A stretch of DNA of 64,000 nt from Marinobacterium iners DSM 11526 (GTDB taxonomy: Bacteria > Pseudomonadota > Gammaproteobacteria > Pseudomonadales > Balneatricaceae). A program made the position numbers and the translations under genes. Positions 7,898 to 15,429 of the stretch are shown here, piece after piece. Below the pieces are notes generated by a model. That model did no database searches, was not told the DNA's origin, and worked only from the letters and a program-made list of their open reading frames with translations. How positions within the stretch are numbered: position 1 is the first letter of the stretch; every line of letters begins with the position of its first letter. The DNA lies in the NCBI RefSeq assembly GCF_900107855.1, contig NZ_FNRJ01000001.1, forward strand, positions 62,001-126,000, written 5' to 3'.

Positions 7898-8421
7898 ACC
7901 CTATGACTCAATACCCACCCCGCCCAACACTCACAGATGATCTGCTCAAATCGGTGGTGAACGAATTCCTGTTTGAACACCCAGATTTCACAGCAAAGCT
8001 GGGCAGTGACGGCGCAGACGATATTGTCAGCGAGAGCGCAGACGATATTGTCAGCGAGTATAGCCTTGGTACTGATGGCTTCGAGCTGTGCAAACGACTT
8101 GAAAAATACTGCAGCTGGGACACTGATCGTGAAGATATGGAAGTGTTTGATGAGCTGGATTGTTACGCACGTCAGATGCTCAAAGAAGCAGAGCAAAAAT
8201 GGATCAGACAAAACAATATCCAGCCGCCCTACGCTAACGGCACCCGTGTGAAAGTAACGTCCGGTCCCAGAGGCATCGGTACGATCGATAAGGTCTGCGA
8301 TCACTCACCCGGTTGCTTTCTGATTGCACCCGCAAACCCGAGCGAATTCGAGCGGAGCCATAGCACTCGCTGGCTTGTTCGATTTGAGCACGTCCAGCCG
8401 GTTGACGAGGCCGAGGCATGA
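7894..8421 (+). CDS. Hypothetical phage protein with internal duplication, 175 aa
   Basis: Acidic protein whose residues ~40-56 contain a tandem octapeptide repeat (ADDIVSES / ADDIVSEY) created by a 24-base DNA duplication. The C-terminal ~60 residues (YANGTRVKVTSGPRGIGTI, then LVRFEHVQPVD) resemble a small beta-rich SH3/KOW-like fold. It is coupled to rdgC and to the next gene by ATGA overlaps. Function unknown. Confidence 0.6.
   Translation: MNPMTQYPPRPTLTDDLLKSVVNEFLFEHPDFTAKLGSDGADDIVSESADDIVSEYSLGTDGFELCKRLEKYCSWDTDREDMEVFDELDCYARQMLKEAEQKWIRQNNIQPPYANGTRVKVTSGPRGIGTIDKVCDHSPGCFLIAPANPSEFERSHSTRWLVRFEHVQPVDEAEA
8012..8059 (+). repeat. 24-base tandem duplication
   Basis: Two adjacent 24-base units (8012-8035 and 8036-8059) are identical except for the last base. 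They keep the reading frame and repeat eight residues. The near-identity points to a recent slippage or duplication event. Confidence 0.9.
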
Positions 8422-8690
8422 ACAAATCACTGCGCCAGCAACTGGAAAAAACCATCCAGATTGCACAAGCCATGCTCGACGGCAAAGCGTTCCATGTCAG
8501 CAACTCAGAGATCGACTGTGTTCCTGTACCGGTGATGACGCAGACCGCCGCAAAAAAGCAAGGCCTTGTCCTGAAACGCGGAGCCAGGCGTGTTGGCACG
8601 TGGGGCGTTCGAGTTGCCTACGGGATCGCCAGCGTCAAAGGCGATCTGTACCTGGCCAGCAGCTTCAAACCTCAGGAGGAAAGGCCGTGA
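8418..8690 (+). CDS. Hypothetical phage protein, 90 aa
   Basis: Short basic protein (MNKSLRQQLEKTIQIAQAML..., KRGARRVGTWGVRVAYGIAS). It begins by ATGA overlap with the previous gene and ends with a GTGA overlap with the next. An AGGAGG near its 3' end serves as ribosome site for the following gene. No recognised domain. Confidence 0.6.
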   Translation: MNKSLRQQLEKTIQIAQAMLDGKAFHVSNSEIDCVPVPVMTQTAAKKQGLVLKRGARRVGTWGVRVAYGIASVKGDLYLASSFKPQEERP

Positions 8691-8869
8691 AACACCACTC
8701 AATCCTCCTGCGCTTCCGTGCAGACCCAAGCCCAACAAGCCCGGCCACAGGGGCGCGACGGGTTAACGTCATGGCCCCCTGCGCCAGCAGTGCATGCCGA
8801 AAAGCAGTGGCCAGCTACACCGGTCCTTGGTTCGCTCGCGCAACCGTTGTGAAGGAAGAATCAAAATGA
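8687..8869 (+). CDS. Small hypothetical protein, 60 aa
   Basis: GTG 8687 overlaps the previous stop as GTGA and is preceded by AGGAGGAAAGGCC. The product is a basic 60-residue peptide (VKHHSILLRFRADPSPTSPA..., SACRKAVASYTGPWFARATV). Its stop overlaps the ATG of the DUF2786 gene. The unbroken coupling on both sides is the main support; no family is recognised. Confidence 0.55.
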   Translation: MKHHSILLRFRADPSPTSPATGARRVNVMAPCASSACRKAVASYTGPWFARATVVKEESK

Positions 8870-9567
8870 GCAAAGACAGGATCATGAAAAAGATCCAGAA
8901 GTGCCTGGCACTCAGCAAGTCCAGCAACGAGCACGAAGCGGCCGCTGCACTTCGCCAGGCAAAGGTACTGATGGATAAACACCAGCTGACCATGAGCGAT
9001 GTTGAACTGAACCAGCTGGATGTTGTGGAAGTGGAAGGCAAAGGCCTTGCCCGCCCGCCTCGTTGGAAGATCATGCTCTACCTGACGGTAGCACGCGCCT
9101 TTGGTTGCTCCTCCTTCACGCGTGGTGGCCACCCGGTATTTGTCGGCACAGCCCCCAATCCTGAAGTGGCCAAGTATGCCCTGGACGTACTGCTGCGCCA
9201 GCTGGAATTGAACAAGAAGGAGTTTCTACACAGCAAAGCGCACTTCGTTGACATTCTGGACCGCGGCGAGAAAACCAAGCTCGGCAGAGGCTTTGCTGAA
9301 GGCTGGGTACAAGGTTGCTACCAAACGGTGGAGAAGTTCAGCGCCAGCCTGTCAGACGACAAGCACGCCGAGCACAAGCGAAAAATGGAGCAGCAGCACA
9401 ACGGCAAAATCAACAAGGCCGCGCCGGGCAAACGCGCCAGCGAAAGCGGCATTGGCCGGCAAGCAGCAGCCTACGGCTACCAGTCAGGAATGAAAGCCCA
9501 GATCCATGCCGGTATGAGCCAAGACTCAGGCCCAGATCTGCTCACGGCAGAAGGTAGCCAGGTATGA
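8866..9567 (+). CDS. DUF2786-domain protein, 233 aa
   Basis: The N-terminal ~45 residues (DRIMKKIQKCLALSKSSNEH, EAAAALRQAKVLMDKHQLT) are the DUF2786 signature found in many phage and plasmid proteins. The middle region (WKIMLYLTVARAFGCSSFTR) and the helical C-terminus fit the usual two-domain architecture of these proteins. I chose ATG 8866, which overlaps the upstream stop as ATGA, over an upstream in-frame start that would overlap the previous gene widely. Biochemical role of the family is unknown. Confidence 0.8.
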   Translation: MSKDRIMKKIQKCLALSKSSNEHEAAAALRQAKVLMDKHQLTMSDVELNQLDVVEVEGKGLARPPRWKIMLYLTVARAFGCSSFTRGGHPVFVGTAPNPEVAKYALDVLLRQLELNKKEFLHSKAHFVDILDRGEKTKLGRGFAEGWVQGCYQTVEKFSASLSDDKHAEHKRKMEQQHNGKINKAAPGKRASESGIGRQAAAYGYQSGMKAQIHAGMSQDSGPDLLTAEGSQV

Positions 9568-10346
9568 CCACACCCTCCCCTATCACTATCGCCAAAAAGG
9601 CATGGTCATACTGGTCCGATGGGCATTTTGACGGCGTGCCATGCAACCCGGCTGAATGCGTCACTCACGGCGAGACCCTGAGTAAGGCGAAGTATGCGTT
9701 TTATCAGGATCTGATCGACCTTGGCTGGGGTATCGACTTCATGGAAGTATGCCGGGAGTTCAGCTTTCGCCGATACCCTGATAAGGATCTCGTGCGCCTG
9801 CCTTCAGCCCCTGTTCTTGATCAGCTGACCGACAAGCAGCGCCATATCATCGGTCACGCAAATGGTAATAGCGGGCGCGAACCTGGCTACCGCGACTACT
9901 ACTGCACCAGCGATGGTGATGCCGATTGTGAGCGACTGGTAGATCTGAGCCTTATGCAGCGCGGCAGCTTCGTTGTCAGCAGCAAAACCAGCCGGTATTA
10001 CCTGCTCACTGAAGACGGCGCACTCGCCGCCTTGTCTGAAGCGGAAATCCCACGCGACAGAGCCGAAAGCATCCTCGAACCGTGGGTAAGTCCGCTTGTG
10101 AATCAAGAAGGCTTTCTGTCGTTAGACGCGATAAAGGCCTGTCCGGAAATAAAACACCACTTCCAAGGCATGAGCTGCCGGATCTACTCATCCCAGTGGG
10201 GCTATTACTGGCGTGCAAACGCTTCCGGGTACGGACGCAAGGAAGAGGCTGGCATATACAGCTTCGAAGACGCGCTCAGCCATAGCCACCACTGCGGCCC
10301 AGAGAAAGGAATTTGGTACGAGTTCATTACGGGAGCAAAAGCATGA
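9564..10346 (+). CDS. Hypothetical phage protein, 260 aa
   Basis: Soluble-looking protein rich in aromatic residues (MTTPSPITIAKKAWSYWSDG, IYSSQWGYYWRANASGYGRK) with scattered Cys and His but no clear metal site. It overlaps the DUF2786 gene by ATGA at its start and the next gene at its end. Not recognised. Confidence 0.6.
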   Translation: MTTPSPITIAKKAWSYWSDGHFDGVPCNPAECVTHGETLSKAKYAFYQDLIDLGWGIDFMEVCREFSFRRYPDKDLVRLPSAPVLDQLTDKQRHIIGHANGNSGREPGYRDYYCTSDGDADCERLVDLSLMQRGSFVVSSKTSRYYLLTEDGALAALSEAEIPRDRAESILEPWVSPLVNQEGFLSLDAIKACPEIKHHFQGMSCRIYSSQWGYYWRANASGYGRKEEAGIYSFEDALSHSHHCGPEKGIWYEFITGAKA

Positions 10347-10564
10347 CCACCCCAACAACCCGAACCCTCGCGGCCACAGCTGTTGAAATCATCGTCAGCA
10401 TCAACAGCACGGCAGACGCATACACAGAGGTCGACGCCCAGATTGCAGATACCGATCTGCTACTGGCCCATATGAACAGCGGCAACATGGACGACACAAC
10501 CCGGCTGCGCGCCACACGCACCCTGCGCCAGCTCAAGAGCGGACAACGGAGGTACCGGGCATGA
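10343..10564 (+). CDS. Hypothetical phage protein, 73 aa
   Basis: ATG 10343 overlaps the previous stop (ATGA), which decides against an upstream in-frame start at 10313. Short helical product (TTPTTRTLAATAVEIIVSIN..., TRLRATRTLRQLKSGQRRYR) with a basic tail. Coupled to the next gene by ATGA. Confidence 0.55.
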   Translation: MTTPTTRTLAATAVEIIVSINSTADAYTEVDAQIADTDLLLAHMNSGNMDDTTRLRATRTLRQLKSGQRRYRA

Positions 10565-10893
10565 TCCAGCCAGAAGAAGTAAAACGCAACGAACATGGCT
10601 TTTGGTTCCACAGCCAGTACCCGGAATGGGACGAAAGCACAACGATGGAGCAAGTAGAAGCCTGGGAAAATGAAAACAACATTCGCATTGCCGTGCTCGA
10701 CATGGAATCAGACGCCCCTGAAGAGGTGGCTCAGGACTATTTCGAGAATGACAGCAACAGCTGTACTGACTGGAACCCCGTGCATCCTGCGCCAGGCGCA
10801 TTCCTGCTATCGATTCACGACGCAGAAGATGGCCCCGTGGCGATATTTGCTGTGCCCCTCGAAGACCAGGAAAAAAGGAGCCGCTGTGCATAA
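10561..10893 (+). CDS. Hypothetical acidic phage protein, 110 aa
   Basis: Very acidic protein (EWDESTTMEQVEAWENENN, DMESDAPEEVAQDYFENDSN). Such composition is seen in DNA-mimic inhibitors as well as in unrelated small proteins, so it is only a hint. The 3' end carries the AGGAG ribosome site of the zinc-finger gene that follows. Confidence 0.55.
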   Translation: MIQPEEVKRNEHGFWFHSQYPEWDESTTMEQVEAWENENNIRIAVLDMESDAPEEVAQDYFENDSNSCTDWNPVHPAPGAFLLSIHDAEDGPVAIFAVPLEDQEKRSRCA

Positions 10894-11167
10894 GCGAAAG
10901 CTGAGAAACCGGGCGCTCCGCATTGAAATGCCGACAGGCAAAACCTGCCCCGAGTGCAAAGGTTCAGGCGCCAGACAAGGCCTTGTATCGGAATACAGCT
11001 GCCCTCGCTGCCACGGCCTGGGAGTCATTGAGCTACGGCAGGATTACTTTGCCGACAAGGCCGATGCGCTCTCCAGCATGTGTATAGCACAGCGCCGGCG
11101 CATCAAAGAATTGGAACAGCAGCTGGCAGCATCCGCCGAAAAGCACATTGGCAGCCGGTTTGACTAA
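10886..11167 (+). CDS. DnaJ-type zinc-finger small protein, 93 aa
   Basis: Two CxxCxGxG-type motifs, CPECKGSG and CPRCHGLG, form a DnaJ-like zinc-binding module (residues ~20-48), followed by a coiled-coil tail (AQRRRIKELEQQLAASAEK). I chose GTG 10886, five bases after AGGAG and overlapping the previous stop. Small phage proteins with this module occur as regulators and chaperone-like factors; the specific role is unknown. Confidence 0.65.
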   Translation: MHKRKLRNRALRIEMPTGKTCPECKGSGARQGLVSEYSCPRCHGLGVIELRQDYFADKADALSSMCIAQRRRIKELEQQLAASAEKHIGSRFD

Positions 11168-11181
11168 TAGGAGTCAGAGAA

Positions 11182-11349
11182 GTGAGTAAGCCCATTTTCG
11201 AAGTCGGAAAGCCAATTCCAAAGATTTGGCTCCATATGGAGTTCGATTTCGATGACACCTTCAAGTACGTGGATGGCGAAGTGGTGGCAGACCAGACAGA
11301 GCTGGACCGCCTTGTTGATAAATACCTCAATGGAGAAAACTGGGCATGA
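11182..11349 (+). CDS. Small hypothetical protein, 55 aa
   Basis: GTG 11182 follows TAGGAGTCAGAGA. The 55-residue acidic product (VSKPIFEVGKPIPKIWLHME, FDFDDTFKYVDGEV) ends with TGA overlapping the next ATG. The coupling and ribosome site support it; no family recognised. Confidence 0.5.
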   Translation: MSKPIFEVGKPIPKIWLHMEFDFDDTFKYVDGEVVADQTELDRLVDKYLNGENWA

Positions 11350-11960
11350 AGCGAGAACAGATCAAGGAGCTGGCCATTGCCAATGGCTTCAGCCTCAAAC
11401 CCCAGCCGGACGGCACCAACGACCTTAACCCGTATGTGTATGAGTTCGCTCAGGCGTTGGTAGAGCCTCTGCGCCGCGAACTCGACCACCAAAAGCTGAT
11501 CCATGTTGGATTCACCAACAACACGCAGATCGAAGGCGCAAAGCAGATCGTTGGCAGCTTCTACCCGTCAACTGAGAACGACAACTGGATACCGGTCTAC
11601 ATGCTGGCCGTTCACGCGCACCGGTGTGGGCATGATAGCGAAACATTCTGTCACCTGTTGAAGCTTGAAAAGCGCAGCCGGGAACTGAAGCAAGAGCGCG
11701 ATCAGTTGACGGTCCACATTCAGCGAATAGATACCCTGGCATGGAAGTTTCTCACATACCCAAATGAAGCCCAGACCCTTGAGGACTTGAACAGAGCTTT
11801 GAGTAATTCCCCGGTGCAAAACATCGCCCAGCACGATGCCGAGGTGATTGAAGGCCTGCGGTTTCCAACCATGCTGCGCAAAATGTGGTCTGGCACTGAA
11901 GTCCAGCAGTGGCTGAAAGAGCAAGCTGACCAGCTGCACCACAGAGCAAAGAAGGTGTAG
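11346..11960 (+). CDS. Hypothetical phage protein, 204 aa
   Basis: Largely helical protein (MKREQIKELAIANGFSLKPQ..., LEKRSRELKQERDQLTVHIQ) with a coiled-coil middle. The N-terminal ~40 residues resemble small proteins with an NGF-LKPQ-DG-DLNPYVYEFA motif common in phage accessory regions. It starts by ATGA overlap. Function unknown. Confidence 0.6.
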   Translation: MKREQIKELAIANGFSLKPQPDGTNDLNPYVYEFAQALVEPLRRELDHQKLIHVGFTNNTQIEGAKQIVGSFYPSTENDNWIPVYMLAVHAHRCGHDSETFCHLLKLEKRSRELKQERDQLTVHIQRIDTLAWKFLTYPNEAQTLEDLNRALSNSPVQNIAQHDAEVIEGLRFPTMLRKMWSGTEVQQWLKEQADQLHHRAKKV

Positions 11961-11962
11961 TC

Positions 11963-12400
11963 ATGACTCTCTCAGTCATCCAGCCCAAGCAACCAATCAA
12001 CCCGGCATGGGAGAAACGGACCATAAACCTGAATACCGCCTATCCGGCATTCGCATGGTACCACCCGGCTCTCAAGCTGCTTGTAATCAGCGCAGTAGAA
12101 GTGCCTGAAACAGCAATAGGCCCTGAATACCACATCAGCATCAGCAAAGGGCGCGGCACTGGCCATCCAAAGCGCTGTTCAGCTGAAGAGGGCAAGCTGG
12201 TACTCAAACAGTTTGATGCCGAAGGCGCACTTGAAGACAACCACAGCCCAGTCGTCCGCAACTACTGGATGCCAGTGGCAGAAAAACTGATCGGCATGGA
12301 ATGCGATTGCAAGGAACAAGAAGCGGCAATCCGTGAAGGTGACTTCGAGTGGCGACCGCTCACACAGAAGAATGCAGATCGAGCAAAGGTGACGAAGTGA
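11963..12400 (+). CDS. Hypothetical phage protein, 145 aa
   Basis: Globular-looking protein (NTAYPAFAWYHPALKLLVIS, GPEYHISISKGRGTGHPKRC) with an aromatic N-terminal half. It lies two bases after the preceding gene and its stop overlaps the GTG start of the excisionase gene (GTGA). Not recognised. Confidence 0.6.
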   Translation: MTLSVIQPKQPINPAWEKRTINLNTAYPAFAWYHPALKLLVISAVEVPETAIGPEYHISISKGRGTGHPKRCSAEEGKLVLKQFDAEGALEDNHSPVVRNYWMPVAEKLIGMECDCKEQEAAIREGDFEWRPLTQKNADRAKVTK

Positions 12401-12765
12401 CCCAATCAGCAACCAAACCGCATGCTGTCGAGCCTCAAGCGCTCTTTGTGGAAGGTGTTTCTGAGGAAGAAATGGCCCGGCTCATTGGCTCTACACCAAA
12501 AGCCCTTGAAAGGAAGCGCCAGCGAAAAGTCTATCCGGAAGGAAAAGTCTGGGCCAAGATCGACGGCCGCATTATTTACCATATACCAGGGTACAACGCA
12601 TGGATAAGAAGCCACTTCAACCAGACCTCCCGCCAGGCGTCGAGCTCCACAGAAACAGAATACGAGTCTGCTTCTACTGGAATGGAGAAAGATACAGGGA
12701 ATCGCTCCCGCTCCCGCCCACGCCAAAAAACATACAGCGGGCCGGTCGTCTGCGTGGTGAAATAA
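12397..12765 (+). CDS. xis: Excisionase-like protein (Xis), 122 aa
   Basis: Residues ~18-70 (EEEMARLIGSTPKALERKRQ, VWAKIDGRIIYHIPGYNAWI) match the winged-helix excisionase pattern: an HTH, then a V/I-DGRI-Y wing and a Trp near the end. The gene overlaps the GTG-coupled upstream gene and then overlaps the integrase start by about 166 bases in another frame. The C-terminal ~50 residues, within the overlap, are low-complexity Ser/Thr/Arg-rich and probably dispensable. It would bend attachment-site DNA to favour excision. Confidence 0.75.
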   Translation: MTQSATKPHAVEPQALFVEGVSEEEMARLIGSTPKALERKRQRKVYPEGKVWAKIDGRIIYHIPGYNAWIRSHFNQTSRQASSSTETEYESASTGMEKDTGNRSRSRPRQKTYSGPVVCVVK

Positions 12766-13811
12766 AGCACTTGCTGGATCTGGGAGTCTTCACGACCACC
12801 CACTTCAACCAGTATTTCCCAGACAGTACGCGCTTTGACAAAGACCTGAACTGCATCCAGTTCGGTCAGCTGGCTCAAGAGTGGATGGACAATCTTGAAG
12901 TCTCAACGAACACAAAAAACGAGTACCGGAAGGTACTCAACCGCTACTGGATGCCGCCCTTGGCCGGGCGAGATATCACCAGCATTCGCTACAGCGAACT
13001 GCGCAGCTTGGTCAACGGTATCGACTGGACTTCCCCGAAGACGCGAAACAACGCCCTGATCCCACTGCGAGGCGTGTTTGCTTTGGCGTATCTCGATGAG
13101 CTGATCGACAGCGATCCGTCAGACCGGTTACAGAATCTGAAGCATCAGAAAGAACCGCCAGATCCTTTTTCGCGTGACGAGCTGGAACAGATCACAAGCT
13201 GGATGTGGTCCAACTTCACCGGGCTCGACAGAATCTACGCGTGTTACTTCGAGCTCGCATTCTGGACCGGCATGCGCCCATCTGAAATGCTCGCACTCAA
13301 CTGGAGCGATATCGATTGGCGCTCCGGATACGCTCGAGTAGAAAAAGCGCAGAGTAAGGGGCAACTCAACAACCGCACGAAGGTTGCCAAGGTGCGTGAC
13401 GTGAAACTTAACGACCGTGCCTTGCACGCGCTCCGCGAGCTCAAGCCGCTGACATTCGCGAATCCATCCGGACGGGTATTCATTGCGCCTCAGACCGGTG
13501 AGCCAATCGTTTCTGACCAGGCACCGGGTCGCAAATGGCGCAAGGCGCTGCGTAAGGTCGGCATTCGTCACCGCAAGGCGTATAACACTCGGCACACGTT
13601 CGCCACCATGTACTTGATGGCAGGCGCCACCCCGGCATGGATTGCAAACCAGCTCGGCAACTCAGTGATCATGGTCACAACGGTCTATGCTAAATGGATG
13701 AAATCGGATCAGGACACAGCAGAAATTGAGAAGGTAGACAGTACGATAGGGAAGCGAGAAAAAGAAAGATTTAGCCCCCAGATAGCCCCCAAAACGAAAA
13801 GCGTCTTATAA
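12600..13811 (+). CDS. int: Phage-type tyrosine integrase, 403 aa
   Basis: The N-terminal ~65 residues (PPGVELHRNRIRVCFYWNGE) are an arm-binding DUF3596-type domain, residues ~85-180 the core-binding SAM-like domain, and residues ~185-370 the catalytic domain. Catalytic residues visible are R226 (TGMRPSE), R331 (YNTRHTF) and Y363 (TTVYAKW); the box histidines are partly replaced (Y328, N354), which is common in this subgroup. It ends 23 bases from the tRNA-Pro 3' end. ATG 12600 lies inside the excisionase gene. Confidence 0.93.
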   Translation: MDKKPLQPDLPPGVELHRNRIRVCFYWNGERYRESLPLPPTPKNIQRAGRLRGEIKHLLDLGVFTTTHFNQYFPDSTRFDKDLNCIQFGQLAQEWMDNLEVSTNTKNEYRKVLNRYWMPPLAGRDITSIRYSELRSLVNGIDWTSPKTRNNALIPLRGVFALAYLDELIDSDPSDRLQNLKHQKEPPDPFSRDELEQITSWMWSNFTGLDRIYACYFELAFWTGMRPSEMLALNWSDIDWRSGYARVEKAQSKGQLNNRTKVAKVRDVKLNDRALHALRELKPLTFANPSGRVFIAPQTGEPIVSDQAPGRKWRKALRKVGIRHRKAYNTRHTFATMYLMAGATPAWIANQLGNSVIMVTTVYAKWMKSDQDTAEIEKVDSTIGKREKERFSPQIAPKTKSVL

Positions 13812-13834
13812 GTTGCTGAATCTAAAGGTTTAAA

Positions 13835-13911
13835 TGGTCGGGACGGCAGGATTTGAACCTGCGACCCCTTGCACCCCATGCAAGTGCGCTACCAGACTGC
13901 GCTACGCCCCG
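13835..13911 (-). tRNA. tRNA-Pro (anticodon GGG), probable attachment site
   Basis: The minus strand reads CGGGGCGTAGCGCAG... with a GGTTCAAATCC T-arm and a CTTGC-ATGGGGT-GCAAG anticodon arm, giving anticodon GGG. The acceptor stem CGGGGCG pairs with CGTCCCG (one G-U pair) and CCA is encoded. The 77-base gene is intact. Its 3' end faces the integrase gene, so the 3' portion is the likely crossover region. Confidence 0.95.
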
Positions 13912-14079
13912 ACTAGGCGGGAACTGACTGATCAGTTCCGAAGAGGACGCGAATATTACCTTAAGGTTTTGAAAAAATAAAGCTTTCACAATGGTTTTTT
14001 GTCTACGCTGATTGAGGGCAAGACAACCAACCTCGGAATATATACCGTTGAGAAAACAATCAGAACAATGGAGACATGT

Positions 14080-15264
14080 ATGAACAATAATGACGTTGTC
14101 GTGCTGAGCGCTGCGCGCTCGGCAATCGGCTCTTTCGGCGGTGGTTTGAGCCAACTGGAGCCTTCTGAACTGGCCGGACAGGTAATGAAGTCGTCCATTG
14201 AGCGTTCAGGAGTAGACCCTGAACTGATCCGCTACGTGACCTCAGGCCATTGCATACCGACTGACTCACGCTTTGCCTACGTTGCACGTGTGGCTTCCAT
14301 TCAGGCGGGGCTGCCCATGGACTCGGTAGCGATGTCGGTAAACCGCCTTTGCAGTTCCGGTTTACAGGCCGTGGTGACCACGGCTCAAGGCATCATGCTG
14401 GATGATTACGAATACGGTATTGGCGGTGGCGTAGAAGTCATGTCGCGCTCAGGCTACCTGTCGACCGCCCTGCGCAGCGGTTCACGCATGGGTGACAGCA
14501 CCATGATCGACATGATGGTCGCAACCCTGAGTGACCCGTTTGGTGTCGGCCACATGGGAATTACTGCAGAAAATCTGGCCGAGAAATGGGGGATTACTCG
14601 GGAAGAGCAAGATGCATTCGCCGCTGAATCCCATCGCCGCGCCGTTGCAGCGATTGAGGCGGGTCATTTCAAGGATCAGATCGTCCCGATCAGCATCAAA
14701 ACGCGCAAGGGTGAACTGATTGTCGATACCGATGAACATGTGAAAGCCGGCACAACCGTCGACATGCTGGCCGCCATGCGACCCGCGTTCAAAAAGGATG
14801 GCACGGTGACTGCCGGTAACGCTTCAGGCATCAACGACGGCGCATCCTATCTGGTGCTGGCGTCTGCCCAGGCAGCTGCACGGGATGGCCACAAACCGAT
14901 GGCCAGGCTGGTCTCGTACGCGGTTGCGGGCGTTTCCAATGAAGTCATGGGCGAAGGCCCCATCCCGGCTACACGCCTGGCACTCAAGAAAGCCGGCTTG
15001 AGTCTGGCCCAAATGGACGTCATTGAATCCAACGAAGCCTTTGCTGCACAAGCGCTGGCGGTAGCCAAAGGGCTTGAACTGGATCTTGCCAAGACCAACC
15101 CCAACGGTGGCGCCATTGCACTGGGTCATCCGGTAGGCTGTTCAGGTGCCTATATTGCCACCAAGGCGCTGCACGAACTGCAGCGAACTCAAGGACAATA
15201 TGCGCTGGTCACCATGTGTATTGGTGGCGGTCAGGGCATCGCGGTTATCTTTGAACGTCTCTGA
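14080..15264 (+). CDS. Acetyl-CoA acetyltransferase (thiolase II), 394 aa
   Basis: Catalyses condensation of two acetyl-CoA to acetoacetyl-CoA or the reverse cleavage. The active-site set is complete: C91 (NRLCSSGLQ), H350 (ALGHPVGCSGA) and C380 (MCIGGGQG), within 1-2 residues of the Zoogloea enzyme numbering. Length is the family norm. ATG 14080 follows GGAG by six bases; upstream in-frame codons are not conserved-looking. It stands alone on the + strand with a hairpin after it. It could feed polyhydroxyalkanoate, fatty-acid oxidation or the mevalonate operon at 37-43 kb; context does not decide. Confidence 0.92.
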   Translation: MNNNDVVVLSAARSAIGSFGGGLSQLEPSELAGQVMKSSIERSGVDPELIRYVTSGHCIPTDSRFAYVARVASIQAGLPMDSVAMSVNRLCSSGLQAVVTTAQGIMLDDYEYGIGGGVEVMSRSGYLSTALRSGSRMGDSTMIDMMVATLSDPFGVGHMGITAENLAEKWGITREEQDAFAAESHRRAVAAIEAGHFKDQIVPISIKTRKGELIVDTDEHVKAGTTVDMLAAMRPAFKKDGTVTAGNASGINDGASYLVLASAQAAARDGHKPMARLVSYAVAGVSNEVMGEGPIPATRLALKKAGLSLAQMDVIESNEAFAAQALAVAKGLELDLAKTNPNGGAIALGHPVGCSGAYIATKALHELQRTQGQYALVTMCIGGGQGIAVIFERL

Positions 15265-15279
15265 AGGCAGTCGTTGACA

Positions 15280-15303
15280 AGACACCCCCTGGCCGGGGTG
15301 TCT
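15280..15303 (+). terminator. Hairpin after the thiolase gene
   Basis: AGACACCCC and GGGGTGTCT form a perfect 9-base stem with a 6-base loop, 15 bases after the stop codon. Only a short T-run follows, so it may act as a weak intrinsic terminator. Confidence 0.6.
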
Positions 15304-15370
15304 GTTTCCAGGTTCGAAACTCAGCCGGCTTTGCCTCACCTCAACCTCTTTAAAACGTAATTTTCACTCC

Positions 15371-15387
15371 CTTAAGACTTCTTTAAG
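15371..15387 (+). promoter_or_regulatory. PmrA/QseB-type box upstream of the seven-gene operon
   Basis: CTTAAG-N5-TTTAAG is a direct repeat with an 11-base period, the form bound by PmrA/QseB-subfamily regulators. A further TTTAAA at 15349-15354 lies exactly two periods upstream. The first gene starts at 15430, 43 bases downstream. The operon's own OmpR-type regulator (19647-20312) is the obvious candidate to bind it. Confidence 0.6.
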
Positions 15388-15429
15388 TATTCAAGACCAA
15401 AATGCGTGGCTATGAACAGGAGTCATGCC

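Larger units (their letters stand above)
1..13834. mobile_element. Integrated phage or phage-like element, right arm (continues left of the window)
   Basis: Divergent Cro-like and CI-like regulators, a replication-type gene, csrA, rdgC, many short overlapping genes of unknown function, an excisionase and a tyrosine integrase occupy this stretch. The integrase ends 23 bases before the 3' end of an intact tRNA-Pro gene, the usual geometry for an element inserted in a tRNA 3' end. The other attachment site and any structural genes must lie left of position 1, so whether it is a full prophage, a satellite or an integrative element cannot be decided here. Confidence 0.85.
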
